The notes under the pieces were generated by a model, which was given only the letters and a program-made list of their open reading frames with translations, searched no databases and had not been told where the DNA came from. A DNA stretch of 64,000 nt, taken from positions 1,054,001 through 1,118,000 of the forward strand of contig CM059194.1 of assembly GCA_030323885.1 (NCBI GenBank). The letters are read 5' to 3'. A program made the translations under genes and the position numbers. Of this stretch, positions 1-9,126 are shown in pieces (position 1 is the stretch's first letter; each line of letters begins with the position of its first letter). This stretch comes from Branchipolynoe longqiensis (lineage: Eukaryota > Annelida > Polychaeta > Phyllodocida > Polynoidae).

Positions 1-45
1 TTCCACATGGAAATCGTGTGCTCTATCTATTCGGCCACTGTGTCT
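1..45 (-). repeat. Partial SINE head at window edge
   Basis: On the minus strand this carries tggccgaatagatagagc, which matches the tRNA-like A-box part of the SINEs found through the window. It lies at the left edge, so its full extent cannot be seen. Confidence 0.4.
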
Positions 46-117
46 GGTTCCCACAACACTACTTCTAGTTTGATTTCATCTATGCAAGTGTCGTGGGGGT
101 GATGAAAATGGGAAATA

Positions 118-196
118 TTGTGCCTAGAGTGGGAATCTCACCTACATCTATTGCATTCCGGTCCAGTGTGCTAACCATTACACCACCTAGGCTCTT
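118..196 (-). repeat. tRNA-like sequence (SINE head or tRNA pseudogene)
   Basis: The minus strand has a good D-arm/A box (tggtgtaatggttagc) and acceptor halves gcctag and ctaggc that can pair. The B-box region (ggtgagattcc) differs from GGTTCGANTCC at several positions, and no anticodon stem pairs well. A relative sharing ccggaatg lies at 1840-1918, so a tRNA-derived repeat is more likely than a working tRNA gene. Confidence 0.45.
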
Positions 197-660
197 CGAT
201 GTTATCACCATATCCACGCCCACCTATCTATGAAGGCCGTATAGAGACAGCGACGCCCGAAGTCACCTCTCGCGGAAACCTCCCACCTGATTGCATTATC
301 GCCTGAGGCTCTGGCGCCCCAGCCGGATGAATTCAGGCGGCACAGCGCTCACCAGCCCGGTGGTGGTAGGCAATATTAAGGTACTGCAGCCTAAATAATA
401 TGAGCCTAAACAGTTTTACAATACATAACGCACATGAAGCTAATACAATGGTGAGCAGATCCATAACTCTGGAATAATTGCAAACTGTGTTTGCTTGGAA
501 TTTTGCTTTAAATAAATATAAAGGGTAGGTGTTTTGGATCGGCTGTTTCATATTACTCGATCCAAAGAAAGTGCGTTTGTCTTCTCATCTTATGCAATAC
601 ATTAATTATATTTGCTTCCACATATATAAAATTGTTGTCTTTCGACTGTAATATTGAGAA
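197..660. other. No recognisable feature
   Basis: AT-rich sequence downstream of the last visible LARGE-like exon. I looked on the minus strand for the next exon of that gene and found nothing convincing. Confidence 0.4.
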
Positions 661-810
661 TTAAAATTTGATACTTGTCGCTACCTAGACCGGCATTGCG
701 TATTTCTAGGATAGGGCACGCAGCAGTTTGAATGAGGAAGACCATTGTCCGTGATTGAAAATCCCCCCCTGCTTAATTGACTAATGTACCCACAAATTAT
801 TTAAAAGTAA
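661..810 (+). repeat. SINE copy with variant 3' end
   Basis: The middle (acttgtcgctacctagacc, then ctaggataggg) matches the common SINE body. The 3' part (gaatgaggaagaccattg, then gcttaattgactaatgta) differs from the usual tail and is shared with 1117-1312. These two copies suggest a subfamily with a replaced 3' domain. The copy is 5' truncated. Confidence 0.55.
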
Positions 811-849
811 ATAAAAATAAATAAATGCCGGTAGAAGTTGGTCGCCTAC

Positions 850-956
850 CTGTAGCCATCCACTTGGTGGTTGTTCATCAGAGTTAGGAGCTCAGCCTTG
901 GAGTTGGGGAAATCCCGAAGTGGATGCAAAGCTTCAAAAGCAGGCACTACGAGCGT
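850..956 (-). CDS. LARGE: LARGE-like glycosyltransferase, exon e (GT49 part, last one visible)
   Basis: This 107 nt exon encodes TLVVPAFEALHPLRDFPNSK and then AELLTLMNNHQVDGYR. It corresponds to the stretch of the LARGE GT49 domain just after the DXD region, where LARGE proteins have a conserved VPAFE motif followed by FPxSKAELL. The acceptor ends in ccttcaag and the donor is gtaggc. It starts in phase 0 from the exon at 2941-3093 and ends after 35 codons plus two bases, so another exon must follow; that lies beyond the left edge or was not recognised. The family match is strong. The exact acceptor is chosen by eye. Confidence 0.8.
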
Positions 957-1116
957 CTTGAAGGCAAACATGAAAGCAGTTATTATTGTGCAGCATCAAA
1001 TATTATACAAATATTATTTACACTCAAGTTGTCCTGTTTAGTCGCTAGATTGCAAATGGTAAAATTGGGTCCCATTCTGAACTGTGTTAGTAAACGTGGA
1101 GAATTTACATTTTAAA

Positions 1117-1312
1117 CCAGACGGGATGGCCGTGTTGGTAGATCGTGGGATCGAACACTGGTCGAGTCAAAACAATGACTTAAAAATGTATACATGTCGC
1201 TTCCTGGCCTGGCGCTCGGCATTACTAGGATAGGACAAGGAGCAATGGAATGAGGAAGACCAATCGTCCACGACTGAAATTTCCCCCGCTTAATCAACTA
1301 ATGTAAAAAAAA
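1117..1312 (+). repeat. SINE copy, variant 3' end
   Basis: It begins with the tRNA-like head (gacgggatggccg), continues into the SINE body, and ends with the variant 3' domain (gaagaccaatcgtccacg) and an A-rich tail ending near 1318. It lies in the intron between exons d and e of the LARGE-like gene. Confidence 0.65.
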
Positions 1313-1553
1313 AAAAAGTGGCTGAGTGAGCACTAATACGTAGTGATAGGTGAGCGGGTCGATTGGGGTTTGTGCCTTAGAAACAATTGAGGTCATATCG
1401 AAATGGGGCACTGACTGTGAGTGATGAGCTAAACGATCCACAATTAGTTAGCAAACCTACCGTCGAGGGCACCACCATACCACTCATTCTGCATGCACGC
1501 ATATATATACATACATATACACATAAATACATACATTTATTTATTTATGGATA

Positions 1554-1814
1554 TGAGACTGTCTCAAAAGGTGCTAAGCAATACGGGACAAAACTTTGTC
1601 CATTGTAACGATCAACATACTATCTGCTTATGCATTTTCTCAGGATAAACTGATTTGTTTTTTACACGGTGTTTCATAATCCCAATAGAATACATATTGA
1701 TTTGAAGCAAATGTCCTTGTGTTTTCAGTGTAACCGTTTCTGTGCTGTTTTGTGTCAATCAATACAATGGACCCCCCCCAACAAAAAGAGTGATCACCTT
1801 TTGAGACAGGCTCA
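1554..1814. mobile_element. 261 bp MITE with 20 bp inverted repeats and TA flanks
   Basis: The left end, tgagactgtctcaaaaggtg (1554-1573), and the complement of 1795-1814 differ at one base. A TA dinucleotide flanks both sides (1552-1553 and 1815-1816), as expected of Tc1/mariner-type insertion. No coding sequence is seen. A short ATAC/TTTA simple repeat lies just left of it (about 1500-1550). Confidence 0.6.
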
Positions 1815-1839
1815 TATACACACGCGTCACGGTTGCGCT

Positions 1840-1918
1840 TAGAGTAGATTTCAAACCAACACTTCTTGTCACATTCCGGTGCAAGCGCCCTAACCATTAA
1901 GCTATCTTGTTTGTTGGG
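1840..1918 (-). repeat. tRNA-like sequence (SINE head)
   Basis: The minus strand shows an A-box-like tagcttaatgg and a weak B box (ggtttgaaatc). It shares ggttag and ccggaatg with the tRNA-like piece at 118-196. It directly adjoins a SINE 3' end at 1919. Confidence 0.4.
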
Positions 1919-2190
1919 CATTTACGTCCTAGCAACATCCCAGATCATATCAGGTCGGCTACCGACTAGTACAGTCGTGGCAACTTCATAGTGCTGCCTC
2001 ATTGGAAAAGCGGGTTGCTGGTATTATGACCCTCAGTCACATTATCGTGATATTAAGCACACCAGTCCCTATCTTAGAAATACCAAGTGCCAGCCTAGGT
2101 AGCAACAAGTATCAATTTAGTAAGTTATTGCTTTGACTCGGCCTGGATTCGAACCTACGAGAGTCACTCTGCACTCACAAATGGCTGACT
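1919..2190 (-). repeat. SINE copy, diverged
   Basis: It starts with the SINE tail (ttacgtcctagcaacat) and runs through the body to a B box (ggattcgaacc, read as its complement) near 2145. It is more diverged than most copies here, so it is probably old. Confidence 0.65.
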
Positions 2191-2309
2191 GTAAAATGGT
2201 TTTTTTTTGTACAAAAACACTTCATCACTAAAAAGACCAAAGTTGCACGTGGTTTATTTCATTTCCCTTATTTCTTACATCAAATCTGAACATGAATATG
2301 AAAAGTATA

Positions 2310-2392
2310 AGGAAAAAAATAAGTAGGACATTTTTTTTACTGATGTTTTAAAATCCCATCCCATGCTGACGAGTTTTCAGGAGAGTGACCCA
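2310..2392. repeat. Interspersed repeat shared with 21127-21200
   Basis: The sequence aataagtaggac, then gatgttttaaaatcccatcc and tcaggagagtgaccca, recurs almost unchanged at 21127-21200 in the same orientation. The family is not recognised. Confidence 0.5.
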
Positions 2393-2504
2393 TGACCGTT
2401 CGCATGGGAAGTAGTCAGTGCTCTTACCAATTTGTCCATCCCGTTCAGCAATTAGGCTATCTAGGTTCCCTGACGCAATTACCATAATAAATATCTAAAA
2501 CTAG

Positions 2505-2832
2505 CTTTGGGTGCTGTTGTCTTACATCCTAGCAACATCTAAGGTCATATCAGAACGGGTACCGACTTGTGACAGTGTGCACTCATGGTGACTTTATAGT
2601 GATGCACCACTGGGAAATTATGCCACCACCATACCCCGATATCCCACTCAGTCACATTATCCTGACACTGAGCTAACCAGTCCTTGCTCTATCCTATTAA
2701 ATCCAAGTGGCAAGCTAGGAAGTGACCAATATCAATTTTATAAGTCATTCGTTTGACTCGACCGGGAACCAAACTCCTAATTTCCCAATGTGAGGCACGC
2801 GCTCTACAGATTTGGCCACCGTACCCAGTTGA
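2505..2832 (-). repeat. SINE copy, near full length
   Basis: The tail (tgttgtcttacatcctagc) lies on the left. The body includes ctcactcagtcacattatcc, and the tRNA-like head with tggccaccgtacc lies on the right. It sits about 100 bp downstream of exon d of the LARGE-like gene, within the intron. Confidence 0.7.
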
Positions 2833-2940
2833 GGTGGAATAACTGCTGTTACGACACGCATCCATTCTGATTTGACCTAAATGTTAATAACACATGAAAA
2901 CCACAACCATACGTCATCCTATGGCTAGTGCAAAGCTTAC

Positions 2941-3093
2941 CTCCTTCGGCTTGTGCATGTCGGTTGGGATGCGCTTTTTAATGGCGTCGTAGAGCCCACT
3001 GTTCGGCACAAGATCCACATCTACGAATAATGTGTAGGGCGTGGCGCTTTGGTTTATCCCTACATTCCGGATGTAGTTGATTGGATAAAATTT
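2941..3093 (-). CDS. LARGE: LARGE-like glycosyltransferase, exon d (GT49 catalytic core, DVD motif)
   Basis: This 153 nt exon of 51 codons encodes KFYPINYIRNVG, then INQSATPYTLFVDVDLVPNS. It matches the GT49 core of LARGE and B4GAT1 proteins, in which a FYPxNxLRNxA helix is followed by a DXD metal-binding motif; here the motif is DVD. The acceptor is preceded by a pyrimidine-rich tract ending in ccacctcag and the donor is gtaagc, both close to consensus. It starts and ends in phase 0. In LARGE this domain adds glucuronic acid to the matriglycan chain in the Golgi; that activity is inferred from the family. Confidence 0.85.
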
Positions 3094-3128
3094 CTGAGGT
3101 GGAAAAAAAAGAAGAATAAGTCACACAA

Positions 3129-3489
3129 TTAAAGCATGATAACTTGCATAACTTGCGGTGGTTTTGAGTTTCAGCCATTTTCTGAGATAAATACGTCAGA
3201 TTAATCGTTCAGTTTGAAGTAACTTTTATTTTAAATGGCTAACTTTTGAGAGATTTGATGTGAAAACATGCCAAATTAACATCAAAACTCTGCCAATAAA
3301 ACATCAAAACTCTGACACCAGAGGGTTCAGTAGTAACAGGTTCTATTAACTTGACTTATTAGGCCCTTCTATGCAGCACCACATGTTTAATAACGTCACT
3401 AGCATCTAATTTACATATGTAGAATCAAATCTAGCTAAGTGTTTTGGTTTTGAAATTTTGATGTTTTTGATCGGAATATGCAACTTTAA
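3129..3489. mobile_element. MITE, 'ttaaagttgcatagtccga' family
   Basis: The left end (diverged) and the right end (ggaatatgcaactttaa) form imperfect inverted repeats. Internal landmarks such as ggttttgagtttc, ttttattttaaatggct and tgaaaacatgccaaatta recur at 58674-59324, 49261-49400, 63447-63665 and 13735-13880. It starts 36 bp upstream of exon d. Confidence 0.6.
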
Positions 3490-3535
3490 GCAGATAGTAA
3501 AGTTGCATAATTCAATAACATAATGATTTCCCCGT

Positions 3536-3579
3536 CCCGATATGACCTTAGATGTTGCTAGGACGCAAAACAACAAACA
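3536..3579 (+). repeat. SINE 3' fragment
   Basis: Only the last ~44 bp of the SINE remain: gatatgaccttagatgttgc, then taggacgcaaaacaacaaac. This is a 5'-truncated insertion. Confidence 0.6.
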
Positions 3580-3787
3580 CACAGACTGATTCTTTTTTTC
3601 TAAACCAAACCTCTATCTGTGTTTTATCTTACTGATATACTAATGTCCTAAGTTAACAAATGTTTTTTTTGGTAAATGAATTTGATTCACAATTTCATTG
3701 GGAGTATTCTCGCGTGCTAAAACTTGCAGGTTTCAACATGACCTAGTTAACACAGCAATGGCATATCGCACTTGGCTTCAACTGGTG

Positions 3788-4106
3788 TGACCAGGCACGG
3801 TGGCCGAATCGGTATAGCGCGGGATATCAGGAGTTTGGTTCCCGGTCGAGTCAAACCAATGACTTATCAAATTTATACTTGTCACTTCCTAGCCTGGTGC
3901 TCGGCATTATTAGGATAGGGCAAGGACTGGTTAGCTCAGTGTCAGGATAGTGACTGAGTTGGATATTGGGTCATAGTGCTGGCAGCCTGATTTCCCAGTG
4001 GGGCAGCACTATTAAGTCACCATGAGTGCGCACTGTCATAAGTTGGTGCCCATCCTGATGACCTTAGATGTTGTCAGGACGTAAAACCCCAACAACTAAT
4101 CAACCA
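3788..4106 (+). repeat. Full-length SINE
   Basis: It has a tRNA-like head (cacggtggccgaatcggtat), the full body (caaggactggttagctcagt), and a tail ending in aaccccaacaactaatcaac. The flanks ttcaactggtgtga and ttcatttggtgtga look like an imperfect 14 bp target-site duplication. Confidence 0.75.
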
Positions 4107-4189
4107 TTCATTTGGTGTGAACAAAAGAAAATTAGTTTGCATGCTTGCACTCCACATATCTTCAGAGGTAGTTATGTTTTAGCTCACAT

Positions 4190-4985
4190 AATAATTGCTC
4201 AGCTATTCTAATAAACCTTATGATACGCAAAAAGTGGAAATACCTTCAAAGTCAGTCATGTATAGTTCACCTAAGTTCGTTGGTTGTTGGAGTTTTACAT
4301 CCTGGCAACGTCTAAGGTCATATCAAGACGGTATAGTTCACCTAAGAATTGCTCAGTTATAGTTATACCAATATACCTGATTATGTGCAAAAAGTGCAAA
4401 TAACGTCAAATTTAGTCATATATAGCTTACGTAAGAATTGCTCAGTTATTTCAATACACCTTATTATGCACAAAAAAGTGGAAATAACGTCAAATTGAGT
4501 CATATGTGGCTTACGTAAGTATTGCTCAGTTAATTCAATACACCTTATTAAGTACAAACAAGTGGAAATAACGTCAAATTAGTCATATATAGCTTACGTA
4601 AGAATTGCTCAGTTATTTCAATACACCTTATTATGCACAAAAAAGTGGAAATAACGTCAAATTGAGTCATATGTGGCTTACGTAAGTATTGCTCAGTTAA
4701 TTCAATACACCTTATTAAGTACAAACAAGTGGAAATAACGTCAAATTAGTCATATATAGCTTACGTAAGAATTGCTCAGTTATTTCAATACACCTTATTA
4801 TGCGCAAACAAGTGGAAATAACATCAAATTAGTCATATATAGCTGATGTAAGTATTGCTCAGTTATTTCAATACACCTTATTATGCGCAAACAAGTGGAA
4901 ATAAGTCAAATTAGTCATATATATAGCTTACGTAAGAATTGCTCAGTTATTTCAATACACCTTATTATGCGCAAAAAAAGGGGAA
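4190..4985. repeat. 83-86 bp satellite with a dimeric higher-order unit
   Basis: About nine units containing cttacgtaagaattgctcag, then ttatttcaatacaccttatt and aagtggaaataacgtcaa, follow head to tail. The pair of variants at about 4434-4602 is repeated nearly exactly at about 4604-4772, so the ~170 bp dimer was duplicated as a block. Units on the left are more diverged. It lies in the intron between exons c and d of the LARGE-like gene. Confidence 0.85.
4276..4330 (-). repeat. 5'-truncated SINE inside the satellite, 16 bp TSD
   Basis: A 55 bp SINE 3' end (gttggagttttacatcctgg and following bases) interrupts a satellite unit. It is flanked by perfect copies of gtatagttcacctaag at 4260-4275 and 4331-4346. 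This is a clean target-primed insertion, and it gives the ends of the SINE tail directly. Confidence 0.9.
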
Positions 4986-5077
4986 ATTACTGTGAATATG
5001 GAAAACTCATTCTGAATTTCGAAAACTTTCCAGGTTTTCAAGAACCGCACACAAACTCCAACACAACACAACATTGT

Positions 5078-5128
5078 TTTTGTTTGTTTTACGTCCTAGC
5101 AACATTTAAGGTCATATAAGGATGGCCA
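5078..5128 (-). repeat. SINE 3' fragment
   Basis: The sequence gttttacgtcctagcaacat and following bases is the SINE tail. It sits within an (ACACA)-rich simple stretch that may contain its target-site duplication. Confidence 0.6.
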
Positions 5129-5167
5129 TAACAAAACACAACACAATACAAACCACCAACTGATCTC

Positions 5168-5351
5168 GACCGAATATGGTGGTCGAATCGGTAGAGCGCA
5201 GGCTTCCCGAGTGGAAAGTCAGGAGTTCAATTCCCAGCCAAGTCAAACCAATGACATACAAACTTGATAATTTTCGCTACCTAGCCTAGCGCTCGGCATT
5301 ACTAGGATAGGGCAAGGATGTTGTCAGGATAAAAAACTCAAACAAACAAAC
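5168..5351 (+). repeat. Shortened SINE abutting LARGE-like exon c
   Basis: It has a SINE head (aatatggtggtcgaatcggt), then the body up to gataggg, a jump to gatgttgtcaggat, and the tail (ctcaaacaaacaaac). The middle of the element is missing. The tail ends against the 3' end of exon c, so the GT of the following intron lies in this tail. Confidence 0.7.
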
Positions 5352-5616
5352 CGCTCTCTTGTAGACAGCATGGAAGGCGATGTTCGACCTGACCCCAATG
5401 ACCTTGGAGTTGCGTCCCAGGTTGGGCAGACTGAGCGCTTCCTGTTCGGTCACATGGAAGACTGCGTGAATGGGACCTGCCCACTGCTTCACTATCTGCT
5501 CCAGCACACCGAAGCGGTCTGGTGTCAACTGGGTGACCAGCGAAACATCATAGCGGTTGGATGAAAGGGTCCGCCTCTCCTGGTACACCCCGTAGATGTA
5601 GAGATGGGTGCGGCGC
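5352..5616 (-). CDS. LARGE: LARGE-like glycosyltransferase, exon c (start of GT49 domain)
   Basis: This 265 nt exon encodes RRTHLYIYGVYQERRTLSSN, then RYDVSLVTQLTPDRFGVLEQ and IVKQWAGPIHAVFHVTEQEA. It matches the start of the LARGE GT49 domain, where THLYF is followed by DVTLVAQL, a DRLxMLE helix and a KxWxGPI turn. The acceptor (acacacag) is good. The first base completes a codon begun in exon b, and the exon ends in phase 0 with YKRA joined to KFYP in exon d, as in the family. The donor is gtttgt, which is weak and lies in the adjacent SINE tail. The short plus-strand ORF over the same bases is a shadow. Confidence 0.85.
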
Positions 5617-5640
5617 CTGTGTGTAACACGGTCAGTTATA

Positions 5641-5884
5641 CCCCAGTCACACTACCGCTTGCAACCACAAAAAAAGGGTTGGTCACAAAGAGGTCCTAAG
5701 TGGTCACCAACCGACTTTCTTGCGACCATTTTGGTCGCAAGGAAGTTGCAGCTGCTGCATGAAAAACTTCCTTGCGACCAAAAAGGTGGCCCAGAGGTCG
5801 GCGAATATTTTCACAGGTTGCTTTGGTCGCAAGGAGGTTGGCGTTGACTGGGTTCTTTGGTCGCAAGCCATAGTGTGACTGGGG
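5641..5884. mobile_element. 244 bp MITE, 22 bp inverted repeats, ccccagtcacacta ends
   Basis: Left end ccccagtcacactaccgctt, then gc; the complement of 5863-5884 matches with two changes. Inside, ttggtcgcaagga and its complement recur several times, so the element folds back on itself. No coding sequence. Its terminal motif resembles those of the elements at 7436, 13703 and 36881. Confidence 0.75.
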
Positions 5885-6172
5885 CTTTAATGAGTGAGGC
5901 TGATTGAGTTGAGTGAAGCCATAGTGTGACTGGGGCTTTAATGAGTGAGGCTCATTGAGTTGAGTGAAGCCATAGTGTGACTGGGGCTTTAATGAGTGAG
6001 GCTCATTGAGTTGAGTGAAGCCATAGTGTGACTGGGGCTTTAATGAGTGAGGCTCATTGAGTTGAGTGAAGCCATAGTGTGACCGGGGCTTTAATGAGTG
6101 AGGCTCATTGAGTTGAGTGAAGCCATAGTGTGACCGGGGCTTTAATGAGTGAGGCTCATTGAGTTGAGTGAC
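5885..6172. repeat. 51 bp tandem array grown from the MITE end
   Basis: Six units, the last partial, start at 5885, 5936, 5987, 6038, 6089 and 6140. Each unit holds 33 bp of flank (ctttaatgagtgaggctcat and on) plus the last 18 bp of the MITE (gccatagtgtgactgggg). Units differ by only a base or two, so the array is young and must have formed after the MITE landed. Confidence 0.9.
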
Positions 6173-6611
6173 GTGAGTTTATTTGAGTGAGCGGAATTAA
6201 AGATCTGGTCATTCTTTTTTTTCTGTTTGTTGTTAGCACATTTGTTGATTAAGCAGTAGGAACACATGCATGAAACACCCTGTTTATATTCTCATAACGC
6301 ACTACACAGCACATAAATATTTCACTACACAGCACATAAGGCTATTTCAAGGCTTTCGTAGGCCGTTTTTAATAGGAATTCAAGACTACTTTCATTTAGA
6401 TTTCAGGGGGGAAAAAACGATGGCGATTGGCAATTTCGAACTAATTTGGATCAGTTGAAGCAGCTTAATGGAATTCAAGGATTTTCAAGACTACTGACCT
6501 AATATAGGGTAAATTCAAGACTCTTCAAGGCCTTAAAATGGGGCAAATGAAGTTCAAGACTTTTCAAGACTTTCCAGGCCCCGTACAGACCCTGGAAACG
6601 CGATAACTCAC
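6173..6611. other. Intron sequence with ttcaagact-like repeats
   Basis: No exon is seen. From about 6340 to 6600 the motif ttcaagact or ttcaaggc recurs several times on the plus strand, which suggests a degraded mobile element of unknown family. Confidence 0.35.
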
Positions 6612-6811
6612 TTGAGTCTTGAAGCATAGCGGAACTCTGCGCAGGTCTTTGGTAGGTTGGTGTGCTTCTCGAAAGGCACTTTGTAACAAGGGGATGTGGA
6701 GTGTCGCAGCAACTCGCCGTCGTTCTGCTCGATTGAGCTGAGCACCAAGAGGAGGTGATCAACTTGGGGCATCGACCTGTACTTCACCGACTTCTCATCC
6801 CACCAAAATGC
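6612..6811 (-). CDS. LARGE: LARGE-like glycosyltransferase, exon b (linker between GT8 and GT49)
   Basis: This 200 nt exon encodes AFWWDEKSVKYRSMPQVDHL, then LLVLSSIEQNDGELLRHSTS and ends in CAEFRYASRL. It aligns with the LARGE linker: a HWNSPKK-like stretch, a long helix leading to a YDGNLLR-like motif, and a C-x-EFR motif just before THLYF of exon c. The acceptor ends in gcgacag and the donor is gtgagt, both good. It starts in phase 0 and ends two bases into a codon that exon c completes. Similarity is clear in order and motifs but lower than in the GT49 core. Confidence 0.75.
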
Positions 6812-7435
6812 CTGTCGCCAACAGAGAACAGCACAAGGGACTTAAAAAGGGCACATAGAGCATGGATCTGGTATAGTCCGCAGATGAGCCCAACCACCAC
6901 GTGACGGTGACAGGGACTATGTTGACCTCTGTTGTCCGTACATGGCGACAGGTGGCAGTAGGCTAGCCAGAGGTTGTCGGTGGGAGGACCATCCCCCGTC
7001 TGTGACTGGCTAGCGGCCACCCCCACCATGAGAGGGTAGCTGGGGCATAGCTGGTTGTAAAGACTAGGGGCCGTATGCATGACGCGGGGGTAGCGCTCTA
7101 CCTCTCGGGGTAGCGGGAATTTCCGGGGTATCGGCGAAAAGTTGCTATGCATGTGATCGGGGTAAGGATACCCCGGGGGGTAAAAGTAGGGTAAGCTACT
7201 CCCACTCAGTAACAGGTATAAGGGCTGGGGTAGGGACCGACTCGGGCCAAATCTATTGAATGCGATCATATTTAACAGAATTACATACGCAATAAGTGAA
7301 ATTTTATCAATTTAACCATAAATTCGAGCCGTTATTAAGGCTACCGCCGCATTGGTGGCGATATTAATAGTGTCGAATCGACGAATGTAAAGTAAACAAA
7401 TCGCAGCCGCCGCCTCGACGTCGTGTTCCATATAC

Positions 7436-8408
7436 CCCTGTCACACTACGACGTTTCTCTCCAACGCGCGGCGACGTGTGTCCTTTTTTGGCGAAACGTC
7501 TCTGTCTGTGTCTCTGTCTGTCTCTGTATGTGTCTCTGTCTGTGTGTCTGTCTCTGTGTCTGTCTATGTATGTGTCTCTGTCTGTGTCTCTGTGTGTGTG
7601 TCTCTGAGTGTCTGAGTCTGTGTATGTGTCTCTGTCTGTGTCTATGTATGTGTCTCTGTGTCTCTTTGTCTGTGTGTGTGTCTCTGTGTGTCTCTGTGTG
7701 TCTGTGTCTCTGTGTGTGTCTAGGTGTCTGTGTGTGTATGTGTGTCTCTGTGTATGTGCGTGTGTGTATTTGTGTCTCTGTGTGTGTCTCTGTGTATGTG
7801 TGCATGTCTCTCTGTATCTGTGTGTGTGTCTATGTGTCTCTGTGTGTGTCTGTGTGTGTGTCTCTGTGTGTCAGAGAGAGAGAGAGAGACGGAGGCACAG
7901 ACACAGACAGACGGAGACACAGACAGACGGAGACACAGACAGACGGAGACACATACAGACGGAGACACACACAGACGGAGACACAGACAGATACACATAC
8001 AGAGACAGACACAGAGACACAGACAGAGACATGTAGACACAGACACAGACAGAGACACAGATACATACAGAGACACATACAGAGACACAGACAGAGACAC
8101 ATACAGAGACAGAGACACATACAGAGACAGAGACACAGACAGAGACACGGACAGAGAGACACAGACAGAGACACATACAGAGACAGAGACACGGAGACAC
8201 AGACAGAGACAGACACAGAGACACATACAGAGACAGACACACAGACAGAGACAGAGACACGGAGACACAGACAGAGACAGACACATACAGAGACAGAGAG
8301 AGAGACACATACAGAGACAGACACAGAGACAGAGACACAGACTCGATGCTTTAATTTTATTTTCAACGCTGACGGGTCGCCGGTGAGAAACGTCATAGTG
8401 TGACAGGG
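7436..8408. mobile_element. Foldback element with ~370-470 bp simple-sequence hairpin arms
   Basis: It has 24 bp inverted repeats (ccctgtcacactacgacgtt and on) with one mismatch. Between them, about 7498-7871 is (TGTCTC/TCTGTG)-type sequence and about 7872-8341 is its complement type (GAGACA/CACAGA), so most of the element can fold into one hairpin. The many long ORFs in all frames come from the simple repeat and are not genes. The terminal motif resembles Harbinger ends at 13703. Confidence 0.8.
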
Positions 8409-8598
8409 CCATTACTGGCGGCGGCGGCGGTTTGTTTACTGTACGTTCGTCGATTCGAAAATATAACTATTAATATCGCCGCCAATGCGGCGGTAGCCTT
8501 AATAACGCTTCGAATTTAGGGTTAAATTGATAAAATTTCACTTATTGGGTATGTAATTCTGTTAAATATGATCGCATTTAATATATTTGAGCATAATA

Positions 8599-8936
8599 GT
8601 TTGTTTGTTGTTGTTTTACGTCCTAGCAACATCTAAGGTCATATCAGGACGGATACCGACTTGTGACAGTGCGCACTCATGGCGACTTTATAGTGCTGTC
8701 CCACTGGGAAACCAGGCCGCCGGCACCATGACCTGGTATCTCACTCAGTCACATTATCCTGACACTGAGCACACCAGTCCTTGCCCTATCCTAATAATGC
8801 CGAGCGCCTGGCTAGGAAGTGACAAGTATCAATTTTAAAGTCATTGGTTTGACTCGACCGGGACTCGAACCCACGACCCCAGGATCTACCAAACACGGGA
8901 GACGGACGCTCTAACTCATTCGGCCATCCCGTCTGG
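8599..8936 (-). repeat. Full-length SINE with 13 bp TSD
   Basis: This is the best copy for defining the family. It is flanked by tttgagcataata at 8586-8598 and 8937-8949. On the minus strand it reads: tRNA-like head (gatggccgaatgagttagag), B box ggttcgagtcc, body with cctagccaggcgctcggcat and ctcagtgtcaggataatgtg, then tail gttgctaggacgtaaaacaa with (CAA)-rich end. Length 338 bp. Confidence 0.9.
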
Positions 8937-9126
8937 TTTGAGCATAATATATGGCTACAAACGCAGAGGGATTTCCCAAATCTATAAATAACTGCTAGGG
9001 TACCTACCTCCTCGCCGATTTGGCTTCATGCATACCCCGTGACCCATTTCCTACCCCCGGTGATAGCTACCCCAAACTCGGTCCTTACCCCCGGGGGCGA
9101 TAACTTACTCGTCATGCATACAGCCC

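Larger units (their letters stand above)
7067..9126. mobile_element. Large palindromic element with a second palindrome nested at its centre
   Basis: The ends ggggccgtatgcatgacg (7067-7084) and the complement of 9110-9127 differ at one base. The inner arms at about 7258-7433 and 8412-8585 are long, near-perfect inverted repeats (for example tttaacagaattacatac and its complement). The same arms without the insert occur at 41346-41690 and 41995-42262. A separate inverted-repeat element (7436-8408) sits at the dyad, and a SINE (8599-8936) is in the right arm. No transposase is seen. Confidence 0.8.

Noticed and set aside
5370..5564. Plus-strand ORF over exon c
   Set aside because: It is the shadow of the LARGE-like exon, which has family similarity, splice sites and phase.
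7423..8412. Several long overlapping ORFs on both strands
   Set aside because: They come from (TGTCTC)n/(GAGACA)n simple sequence, which lacks stops in most frames. The peptides are two- to four-residue repeats.
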